Of a DNA stretch of 5,342 bases, positions 1 through 5,342 are shown in pieces. The stretch lies in contig VEPB01000199.1 of the NCBI GenBank assembly GCA_012026715.1, positions 1 through 5,342 on the forward strand, given 5' to 3'. Source of the DNA: Methylococcaceae bacterium. GTDB taxonomy: Bacteria > Pseudomonadota > Gammaproteobacteria > Methylococcales > Methylococcaceae. A model generated the notes under the pieces. It made no database searches, was not told the origin of the DNA, and saw only the letters and a program-made list of their open reading frames with translations. Position numbers and translations under genes: made by a program. Every line of letters begins with the position of its first letter. Within the stretch, counting starts at the first letter, position 1.

Positions 1-423
1 CGGTCGGCCTACCTCTACAAGCAATTGCTCGACTATCGCAGCAAGCGTCTGACCGGAGGAACCGGGGAAGTCATGGCTGGAGTTTCAGCCAGTCTCTCGG
101 AGCCGCAAGTGGCCGACCTGGCAACATGGCTCGCCTCGCTACCGCGTCCGGCGCCTTCTCCTCAGGCCGCTCCACTGCCGGCTATCGCCTCGGGCGATCC
201 GGTTCGGCTGATCCCGCCTTGCGAAGGCTGCCATGGTGCCCACGGCGAGGGCTGGGATCTGCAACCGGCTATCCGCGGCCAGAACCGCGATTTCCTGGCC
301 GATGCGCTGAACCGTTTCAAATCCGGCCAGCGGTCCAACGACATTCACGACGGCATGGGGCAGATTGCCCGCAATCTATCCGACGCCGAAATCCGCTTAC
401 TCGCCGATCACTATGGCCGTTGA
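1..423 (+). CDS. Dihaem cytochrome c, c4-like (5' end missing)
   Basis: The 140 visible residues form the end of one cytochrome c domain and a complete second one. Reading from base 1, residues 1-48 look like the C-terminal part of a first haem domain: a YLYKQLLDYRS helix, a Met at residue 25 suited as axial haem ligand, then an SLSEPQVADLATWLASL helix. A Pro/Ala-rich linker (about 49-66) leads to the second domain, with the haem-binding motif CEGCH at residues 74-78 and a candidate axial Met at 119 (DGMGQ), before a closing helix NLSDAEIRLLADHYG. The repeated pattern matches c4-type dihaem cytochromes, which are periplasmic electron carriers. The first CXXCH and any signal peptide would lie before the window. 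The stop overlaps the start of the following GTPase gene by 11 bases, so the two are probably co-transcribed. Haem c binding is well supported; the electron partner is unknown. Confidence 0.85.
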   Translation, partial: RSAYLYKQLLDYRSKRLTGGTGEVMAGVSASLSEPQVADLATWLASLPRPAPSPQAAPLPAIASGDPVRLIPPCEGCHGAHGEGWDLQPAIRGQNRDFLADALNRFKSGQRSNDIHDGMGQIARNLSDAEIRLLADHYGR

Positions 424-2278
424 TTCGCTGCGCTCAAACTCGGTGTCAGCCCCTGCTCTACCGGTGACGAGCAATTCAGCACTGTCGACCTACCAGCAGG
501 CGCGCGCGCAGCTCCTCGAACTGATGGCGGAAATGGCTGCCCTGCGCCGGCCTGGCCTGAGGCCCGAACCGGAACTGGCGGGGAAGCTGGCGGCAGAGCG
601 CTTCGAACTGTTGGTCGTGGGGCATTACAAACGCGGCAAGACCTGTCTGATCAACGCGCTGATCCGAGACGACCTGCTGCCAACCTCCGTGATTCCGGCG
701 ACTTCGGTGCTGACCGTGCTGAGCTACGGTGCCGAAGTTTCCATCGAGGTGCTGTACAAGGACGGCAGCGTCGGCCAGATCGGACGAGAGCGCCTGGCGG
801 AGTTCGTGACCGAGAGCGGCAACCCTGAGAACCACCGGGGCGTGCGGGAACTGTTGATCCGTCACCCGGCGCCTTTGCTGAAGGGCGGTGTCCGCATCAT
901 CGACACGCCGGGCATCGGCTCTCTGCACCGCCACAACACCGCCGCCGCATACGCCGCCTTGCCCCGCTGCGACGCCGCGCTGTTCCTGCTGGCAGCCGAC
1001 CAACCCTTGGGACAGGCGGAGCTGGAGTTTCTCGACGACCTCAGGCCCCACGCCCGACGCCTGTTCTTCCTGCTCAACAAGATCGATCTGCTGAGCCCGG
1101 CCGAACTGGCCGAAGCCGAACAGTTCACCCGGCGCGAACTGGCTCGAGCGATTGATGGCGACGTCCAGCTGTTTCCCGTCTCCGCCCGCCACGCCCTCAG
1201 CGGTGGCCGCAGCTGGGTGGACGCGGGACTGGAACGGCAGAGCCGGATCGCGCAGTTCCGAGCCGAACTGGAAAGCTTCCTGTTGCACGAGAAGGGCCGG
1301 GTGCTGCTGGCATCCATCGCCGCTGCACTGGTTCAGACGCTACATCAGGGGAAGCTGGAACTTCGGCTGGAGCGGCAGGCCTTGCACACCCCCGCGGACC
1401 GGCTCAACCACGCCATCCAGCAATTTGAAAAGCGCCACCGCAATTTGCGAACCGAATGGCAGGAACTGGCCTATCACATCACCATGGCCAGCGAGCGCCT
1501 GGCCTCGCGATTGGGCGAACGGCTGCTAGAGATCGGCCTGCCGGATTTGAAGCGGCGTCTGTTGGCGGAATTCGACCGGCGCGCGCGCGAGCACCGCGAT
1601 CTGAATCCGAAGCGGTTGGACGAAGATCTCAGCGGATTCATCGAACGGCGCGTCGGCCACTGTTATGCCGAGTGGGCGGAGCGGGAAAAGCAGCAGCTCG
1701 CTCAGGAACTGGGCGCCCTCGCCGCAGACGCCGTCCACGGAGCTGCCGGCCTGACCGCCGAATTGCAACACTACTCGGCCGAACTGCTGGCAGCGGATAG
1801 CGAGTTTCGGATCGACAGCCTCGCTGCGTCGCCGCTGCCGACGGGCGAGCGAGCGCCGCTCCTGGCCCCGGCGGGCTTCGATCTGCTGGCCGATGGGCTG
1901 TGGCTGGATCTGCCCCGCTGGATCGGTGGACGCTTTGCCCGCATCCGCTCGACCCTGGATCGTTGGGCCAGGCGGCGTGTCATTGAACGCCGCCGCAGCG
2001 AACTGGCCGAACTCAGCGACATGGCCGCCGGCCGCATCCGAGGCAGCCTGGTGGATCACATTCAGCGCGAGACCGGACGCAGCCTGGCGGCGTTGTCGGA
2101 ACAGCTGGAGAAAACTGCCGCGGGGATAGAACGCGCCCTGGAACAAGGCCGGCGTCGGCGCAGCGAACAGGCCGAGAGCCTCGCCGAACACCTGGCGCAA
2201 CTGACCGCCCTGCAAGATCAGGTCGATAGCTGCATCAGCCGGGTCGAACGGATCCTGAATGACGTGGAACGGATGTGA
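413..2278 (+). CDS. Bacterial dynamin-like large GTPase
   Basis: A 621-residue protein with an N-terminal GTPase domain and a long helical remainder, the plan of bacterial dynamin-like proteins, which bind GTP and remodel or tether membranes. Motifs seen: P-loop GHYKRGKT (70-77); a switch-I Thr in VIPATSVLT (Thr near 97); DTPG (164-167); NKID (222-225); and a probable G5 at SAR (257-259). Residues about 300-465 and 520-620 are rich in Glu, Arg, Leu and Gln with coiled-coil character, as in dynamin trunks. Between them, about 480-515 is less charged, with three Trp and several Leu (LLADGLWLDLPRWIGG), a plausible membrane-contacting paddle, although no clean transmembrane helix is visible. ATG 413 was chosen because it overlaps the cytochrome stop (coupling). 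No good Shine-Dalgarno precedes it. TTG 365 would lengthen the overlap, and GTG 443 or 464 would avoid it, so the start is uncertain. Its cellular role is unknown. Confidence 0.85.
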   Translation: MAVDSLRSNSVSAPALPVTSNSALSTYQQARAQLLELMAEMAALRRPGLRPEPELAGKLAAERFELLVVGHYKRGKTCLINALIRDDLLPTSVIPATSVLTVLSYGAEVSIEVLYKDGSVGQIGRERLAEFVTESGNPENHRGVRELLIRHPAPLLKGGVRIIDTPGIGSLHRHNTAAAYAALPRCDAALFLLAADQPLGQAELEFLDDLRPHARRLFFLLNKIDLLSPAELAEAEQFTRRELARAIDGDVQLFPVSARHALSGGRSWVDAGLERQSRIAQFRAELESFLLHEKGRVLLASIAAALVQTLHQGKLELRLERQALHTPADRLNHAIQQFEKRHRNLRTEWQELAYHITMASERLASRLGERLLEIGLPDLKRRLLAEFDRRAREHRDLNPKRLDEDLSGFIERRVGHCYAEWAEREKQQLAQELGALAADAVHGAAGLTAELQHYSAELLAADSEFRIDSLAASPLPTGERAPLLAPAGFDLLADGLWLDLPRWIGGRFARIRSTLDRWARRRVIERRRSELAELSDMAAGRIRGSLVDHIQRETGRSLAALSEQLEKTAAGIERALEQGRRRRSEQAESLAEHLAQLTALQDQVDSCISRVERILNDVERM

Positions 2279-2361
2279 CGGGAGACGGCGGATGCCGCTA
2301 GTAGAGAACTTTCCCAGACCGAGGATCGCCGCGATCTGGCCGCCGGGCGGCTGTAAAACAG
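2279..2361. other. Convergent intergenic region, GTPase side
   Basis: No gene is seen here. Two short GC-rich inverted repeats occur: GATCGC/GCGATC around base 2330 (2324-2336) and GCCG/CGGC (2339-2342 with 2348-2351). Neither is followed by a T-run on the plus strand, so I see no convincing intrinsic terminator for the GTPase transcript. It may end by Rho or within the hairpins further right. Confidence 0.4.
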
Positions 2362-2391
2362 AAAAAAAGCGGCCGGTATTGAGCCGGCCGC
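2362..2391 (-). terminator. Rho-independent terminator of the mmoC-orf-mmoG operon
   Basis: On the minus strand there is a perfect 8-bp GC-only stem (GCGGCCGG/CCGGCCGC, bases 2384-2391 pairing with 2369-2376) with a 7-base loop. It is followed at once by seven T (complement of the A-run at 2362-2368). It begins about 48 bases past the mmoG stop. The T-run lies on the correct side only for minus-strand transcription, so it should end the sMMO operon transcript and not that of the GTPase. Confidence 0.9.
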
Positions 2392-2399
2392 AACACGAG

Positions 2400-2430
2400 G
2401 ATGTGCGAGTGGCTTAGGATCCCGCACATC
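2400..2430. repeat. Perfect inverted repeat just past the mmoG stop
   Basis: GATGTGCG (2400-2407) pairs perfectly with CGCACATC (2423-2430) around a 15-base loop. It sits 8 bases beyond the mmoG stop and just before the operon terminator. Neither strand shows a T-run after it, so it is not itself a classical terminator. It could be a 3' mRNA-stabilising stem or a pause site. That role is inferred. Confidence 0.6.
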
Positions 2431-2438
2431 TGAAGAGC

Positions 2439-4115
2439 CTATGCCCTGGGGTCTTCCCGGGTTGCCTCGGCCCAGCGGGCGATTTCCTTCGCGCTGGGCA
2501 TCTGGCGGGTGACGGGGATGTCGCTGATCACCGCTTCGGTGGTGATCACACTGCCGACGATGCCGGCCGCATTCTGCAGGGCCAGTCGCAGCACCTTGAC
2601 CGGATCGACGATGCCCATTTCCAGCATGTTGCCGAAGCGACCGCTGCGGGCGTCGTAACCCTGGTCCGCATCCTGCAGAGCCCCACCTGCTTCGGCATCG
2701 ACGCCGCTGTTCCGGAGAATACAGCGGTACGGCTCGGCCAACGCACGACGCACCACGGCCACGCCAAACTGTCGATCCGGCTTGCCGGTCTGGATGCCGT
2801 CGAGTACTTTTTGAGCGGCCAGCAGTGCGACGCCGCCGCCGGCCAGGATGCCTTCGGCCAGCGCGGCCTTGATGGCATTGTAGGCATTCTGGACCCGTAC
2901 CATCCGTTCCTTCATCTCCGGTTCGGTCACGCCGCCCACCCGGTAGGTGGCGGTCTTGGAACGCAGCCGCGAGATGCGTTCTTCCACCATTTCCAGGTCG
3001 TGCTGATTGCCGGTGGGTGAGCCCTGGCCGGGCTTACGCGAACGGAGTTCCTCCGCCTCCCACTCCAGCGCGGCGATGCGTTCGGCCACTGCGCCGGCCG
3101 CGCCGACGGCGCCCACGATGCTGGTATTTTCGCTGTCGATCAGCGCCCGCTTGGCCTGGCCCAAGTCCGCCAGGGTCAGGCGGTCCAGGCGGTCTCCCAT
3201 GGCCTGCAGCAAGGCGCGACCCCCGGTCAGGATCGCGAGGTCTTCCAGATTATGTTGGCAGCGCTCGCCCATGCCCGGGGCCTTGACCGCGACCGCCCGG
3301 AACACCCCCCGGACGTGGTTGAGCAGCAACCCGGCGAGGGCGCGCTCCGACATGCCGTCACAGATGATCAGGAGCGACCGATGTTGCTCCTGAATCTCCT
3401 CAAGCAGCGGCACGAGGTCCATGAAATCGCCGATCTCCATGTCCGTCAGCAGAATGTAGGGATCGTCCAGTTCCGCTCGGCTCAATTCGCGTTGGGTGGC
3501 GAAGTAGGGCGACAGCCAGCCTTTTTCGAAGTGCGCGCCTTCGCTCACGGTGAGTTCGTCGCGGATTCCGTCGCCCAGTTCGATGGTCAACGCCGCGTCG
3601 GGGCCGAGTTGTTCGAACACCTCGGTCAACAGGTCCGCCATGCGGTCGCCGTCCTTTCCGGAGGTCAGGCAGATCTGGCGGATGACCGTCGCGTCGACAC
3701 TGAGGCTGGCGGAACTGCGCAAATGCTCGCAGACCAGTTCGACGGCCAAGTCGATGCCCTTTTTGAGCTGCGTCGGCTCGACCCCGCTGGCCAGGGCCTT
3801 GGCACTCTCGATGCCGATACGCCGCGCCAGTACCACCGCCGTGGTGGTGCCATCTCCGGCCTGGCGCGAGACCGCGGACGCCACGTCCCGCAACATCCGC
3901 GCCCCCAAGTCCTCGATACGGTCCGACAGCACAATGGAGTTGGCGACCGTGACGCCGTCACGGGTGTAGACCGGCGTGATGCCGCGAGTGCGGTGCTGAA
4001 CGATGACGCCGGGCCCGGCGGCGCCCAAGGTTACTTCGACCGCCTTGGCCAGCTTCTCCATGCCATGAAGCATTTTGTTGCGTGCCGTGCCGTTAAATAC
4101 GATGTGTTTTGCCAT
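2439..4115 (-). CDS. mmoG: MmoG, GroEL-like chaperonin of the sMMO operon
   Basis: A 558-residue group I chaperonin homologue, alignable with GroEL from end to end. MmoG proteins are thought to help assemble sMMO or its regulators. Retained features: nucleotide-binding TLGxxG (29-34), GDGTTT (87-92), AGGG (425-428) and GIVDP (501-505, equivalent to GroEL D495); also the hydrophobic apical groove for substrate and co-chaperonin (W200, Y204, F205, V235, L238, L260, L264, L265). Differences from GroEL: TLGPKG is TLGAAG; K51 is Arg; and catalytic D398 is Asn (residue 410, in RVQNAY). An insertion of about 11 residues (Gly/Pro/Lys-rich, near 358-370) lies before the C-terminal intermediate segment. 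The Gly-Gly-Met tail is replaced by a charged end (MPSAKEIARWAEATREDPRA). Its ATG is 6 bases after the small orf, and no groES is seen nearby. The divergence and the operon position argue against a housekeeping GroEL. Confidence 0.93.
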   Translation of the reverse strand: MAKHIVFNGTARNKMLHGMEKLAKAVEVTLGAAGPGVIVQHRTRGITPVYTRDGVTVANSIVLSDRIEDLGARMLRDVASAVSRQAGDGTTTAVVLARRIGIESAKALASGVEPTQLKKGIDLAVELVCEHLRSSASLSVDATVIRQICLTSGKDGDRMADLLTEVFEQLGPDAALTIELGDGIRDELTVSEGAHFEKGWLSPYFATQRELSRAELDDPYILLTDMEIGDFMDLVPLLEEIQEQHRSLLIICDGMSERALAGLLLNHVRGVFRAVAVKAPGMGERCQHNLEDLAILTGGRALLQAMGDRLDRLTLADLGQAKRALIDSENTSIVGAVGAAGAVAERIAALEWEAEELRSRKPGQGSPTGNQHDLEMVEERISRLRSKTATYRVGGVTEPEMKERMVRVQNAYNAIKAALAEGILAGGGVALLAAQKVLDGIQTGKPDRQFGVAVVRRALAEPYRCILRNSGVDAEAGGALQDADQGYDARSGRFGNMLEMGIVDPVKVLRLALQNAAGIVGSVITTEAVISDIPVTRQMPSAKEIARWAEATREDPRA

Positions 4116-4119
4116 AGTG

Positions 4120-4124
4120 CCTCA
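4120..4124 (-). promoter_or_regulatory. Ribosome binding site of mmoG, overlapping the orf stop
   Basis: On the minus strand TGAGG lies 4 bases before the mmoG ATG, and its TGA is the stop codon of the upstream small orf. Translation of mmoG is therefore probably coupled to that of the orf. This supports ATG 4115 as the start. Confidence 0.65.
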
Positions 4125-4466
4125 GGGAAGTTTTTCATTGGTAATCACGCCAAACCGCATCATGGCCTGGCCGGCGTTGGCCCGGGCGGATCGCGCCCGC
4201 GCCAGCCTCCGCCAAATCCAAAGCAGCTCGCGTTCGCGCCAGTCCAGCGAGCGGCGGCAACTGTGTTCATCTTCGGGGCTCATGATCTGGCCGTGGAACT
4301 CTTCCAGTTCCTCGATCCGATCGCCGTCCATGGCATCCCGAAGCTGCTTCTCGCGCTGCTGCAACTCCTGAATGCTGGTATCGAGCTGACGCACCATCTG
4401 CAGGAGAAACTCGCTGTCATCAGCGGTGTAGTCCACGGGGACCTCGCAAGCCGGACGGATGGCCAT
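4122..4466 (-). CDS. Uncharacterised coiled-coil-like protein between mmoC and mmoG
   Basis: A 114-residue protein of a family I do not recognise. No signal peptide or membrane helix is visible, so it is probably cytoplasmic. Residues about 18-60 are a strongly charged helix with heptad-like Leu/Ile spacing (FLLQMVRQLDTSIQELQQRE, then EELEEF). About 72-96 is a second helix, rich in Arg and Trp (LDWRERELLWIWRRLARARS), and the two could pack as a helical hairpin. There are two Cys (7 and 70) and no nucleotide or metal motif. The start ATG at 4466 shares its A with the mmoC stop (TGATG) and has no Shine-Dalgarno, because the bases before it encode the His run of MmoC; translation should therefore depend on ribosomes finishing mmoC. 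The frame stays open far upstream, but that stretch only shadows mmoC. Its place between reductase and chaperonin suggests a role in sMMO assembly or regulation (inference). Confidence 0.8.
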   Translation of the reverse strand: MAIRPACEVPVDYTADDSEFLLQMVRQLDTSIQELQQREKQLRDAMDGDRIEELEEFHGQIMSPEDEHSCRRSLDWRERELLWIWRRLARARSARANAGQAMMRFGVITNEKLP

Positions 4467-4468
4467 CA
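4464..4468 (-). promoter_or_regulatory. TGATG stop-start overlap of mmoC and the small orf
   Basis: The mmoC stop TGA (4468-4466) and the orf ATG (4466-4464) share one base. No purine-rich Shine-Dalgarno lies in the 18 bases before the ATG, so termination-reinitiation coupling is the likely way in. This arrangement fixes both gene ends. Confidence 0.65.
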
Positions 4469-5342
4469 GTGATGGTGGTGTTCGCCGGCGTGGGCGTGTA
4501 TCTGGGTCGGATCGCAGGCTTCCCCGCAGGGCCCGGATGGCAAGAACTTCTCGAGGTAGATCTGATCCTTGGGGATGCCGAACTGGTCGCAGACCTGATA
4601 AGCCGCATCGACCATGCCCGGCGGCCCGCACAAATAAATGTCCGGCTTGGCGGGCCTGCCCTCCAGGTCGGCCCTGAGAACCTCGATGGCATTGCCGCGG
4701 GCGCAGTAATCGGCGGTGGCGTCGTTGTGCTTCCACACGCAGATACGTACCGTGAGGTTCTTCATGGCCGACTCCAGTTCCAGCAGTTCGTCCACCATGA
4801 ACAGCTCCTCGTTGCTGGTGACGCCGAAGTAGACCCGGGTTTCCTGCTGGGCGCCCCAATACTGCATGTGGCGGACCATGGACAGCACCGGCGCCAGGCC
4901 AGTGCCGCCGGCCACGAAGTAGCGCGGCCTCAGGCCGTTTTCCTTGATGCCGAAAATGCCCGATGGGCCTTTGACGTTGATTGGGGTGCCCGGCTTGACG
5001 CCGCTCCGCAGGTAATTGGACATGATACCGTCCGGCAACAACCGGATCAGGAACTCCAGATCGCCGTCGTCGTTGGCGATGTTGGCGGGCGAATAGGCGC
5101 GGGTCACGCCGGCGCCGGGAACCTCCAATTCCATGAACTGGCCGGCGGCGAACGCCACCCGCCGGCCGCCATTGACGCCCTGACGGCGCAGATGGAGACG
5201 GGCGGCGTTCACCGAAATCTGATTCAGCGCCACCACGTCGGCGGTGAACTGGTTGTCTTCCGGCTCGAACGAAATGCGCGAGTAGGTGTAGGGCACCTCC
5301 AGCGACAAGTCGGTATCGGGAAAACAGCGGCATAACAGGACA
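4466..5342 (-). CDS. mmoC: MmoC, soluble methane monooxygenase reductase (N-terminus missing)
   Basis: The 291 visible residues belong to the NADH-dependent reductase that feeds electrons through FAD and a [2Fe-2S] centre to the sMMO hydroxylase in the cytoplasm. The first residues (VLLCRC) contain the last Cys ligand of the ferredoxin domain; the other three ligands lie beyond the window edge. Next comes the FAD domain with RAYSPAN (81-87), then the NAD domain with GGTGLAP (145-151), the YFGV strand, and LCGPPGM (237-243), ending in YLEKFLPSG. These segments closely resemble M. capsulatus MmoC as I recall it. TTG 5308 is not the start: the frame continues to the edge with ferredoxin-domain sequence. 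After FLPSG, where the M. capsulatus protein ends within a few residues, this one continues for 21 residues with two Cys and six His, finishing in HHHH. It is the first of three packed genes here. The sMMO promoter would lie upstream, outside the window. Confidence 0.95.
   Translation of the reverse strand, partial: VLLCRCFPDTDLSLEVPYTYSRISFEPEDNQFTADVVALNQISVNAARLHLRRQGVNGGRRVAFAAGQFMELEVPGAGVTRAYSPANIANDDGDLEFLIRLLPDGIMSNYLRSGVKPGTPINVKGPSGIFGIKENGLRPRYFVAGGTGLAPVLSMVRHMQYWGAQQETRVYFGVTSNEELFMVDELLELESAMKNLTVRICVWKHNDATADYCARGNAIEVLRADLEGRPAKPDIYLCGPPGMVDAAYQVCDQFGIPKDQIYLEKFLPSGPCGEACDPTQIHAHAGEHHHH

Noticed and set aside
365..412. TTG 365 as start of the GTPase
   Set aside because: It would overlap the cytochrome gene by 59 bases with no ribosome binding site; ATG 413 gives a normal short overlap.
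476..1288. 270-codon open frame on the minus strand, opposite the GTPase
   Set aside because: Antisense to the GTPase G-domain; Gln/Gly/Val-rich with no recognisable domain.
1526..2215. 229-codon open frame on the minus strand, opposite the GTPase trunk
   Set aside because: Antisense shadow with no motif or credible start context.
2362..2391. The same hairpin as terminator of the GTPase gene
   Set aside because: On the plus strand the A-run precedes the stem and no T-run follows it, so it fits only minus-strand transcription.
3252..4472. 406-codon open frame on the plus strand, opposite mmoG and the small orf
   Set aside because: Lies antisense to a clear GroEL homologue; the composition is typical of a GC-rich shadow frame and no family resemblance is visible.
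4469..4480. The HHHH end of MmoC as an engineered purification tag
   Set aside because: Only four His, embedded in a longer Cys/His-rich segment, with the stop sharing a base with the next operon gene; no vector sequence is present.
4467..5333. Long upstream extension of the small orf, giving a 403-residue protein
   Set aside because: The extension only reads mmoC in a wrong frame; ATG 4466, overlapping the mmoC stop, is the sensible start.
4469..5335. 288-codon open frame on the plus strand, opposite mmoC
   Set aside because: Fully antisense to mmoC, whose motifs are unmistakable; its His/Gly/Val-rich translation is a by-product of mmoC codon use.

Overview
The window comes from a GC-rich aerobic methanotroph, most likely a gammaproteobacterial one of the Methylococcus type. 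The main evidence is a minus-strand gene that reads throughout as MmoC, the reductase of soluble methane monooxygenase (sMMO), followed on the same strand by an MmoG-type GroEL homologue. As I recall, mmoG lies downstream of mmoC in Methylococcus capsulatus, whereas in Methylosinus-type alphaproteobacteria it lies elsewhere relative to mmoX. The genus cannot be fixed from the sequence alone.

Layout, left to right. Bases 1-423 (+) hold the 3' part of a c4-like dihaem cytochrome c gene. Bases 413-2278 (+) encode a dynamin-like large GTPase whose ATG overlaps the cytochrome stop by 11 bases. Bases 2279-2438 are a convergent intergenic region. It contains a clear Rho-independent terminator for the minus-strand operon (2362-2391) and a second perfect hairpin (2400-2430). 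Bases 2439-4115 (-) are mmoG, 4122-4466 (-) a 114-residue coiled-coil-like protein of unknown function, and 4466-5342 (-) mmoC, cut at its 5' end by the window edge.

The minus-strand genes form the 3' end of an sMMO operon, transcribed mmoC -> orf -> mmoG. They are tightly packed: mmoC and the small orf share one base (TGATG), and the orf and mmoG are 6 bases apart, with the mmoG ribosome binding site over the orf stop. MmoC passes electrons from NADH through FAD and a [2Fe-2S] centre to the hydroxylase. MmoG is thought to be a dedicated chaperonin for sMMO assembly or regulation. The small protein is placed where an assembly partner would be.

The most notable points are: the catalytic aspartate of GroEL (D398) is asparagine in this MmoG; MmoC carries a 21-residue Cys/His-rich C-terminal extension ending in four histidines; an uncharacterised protein is embedded between mmoC and mmoG; and the operon ends right after mmoG, without the mmoQ/S/R regulators that follow it in M. 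capsulatus. I found no mobile element, CRISPR array, tRNA or rRNA.
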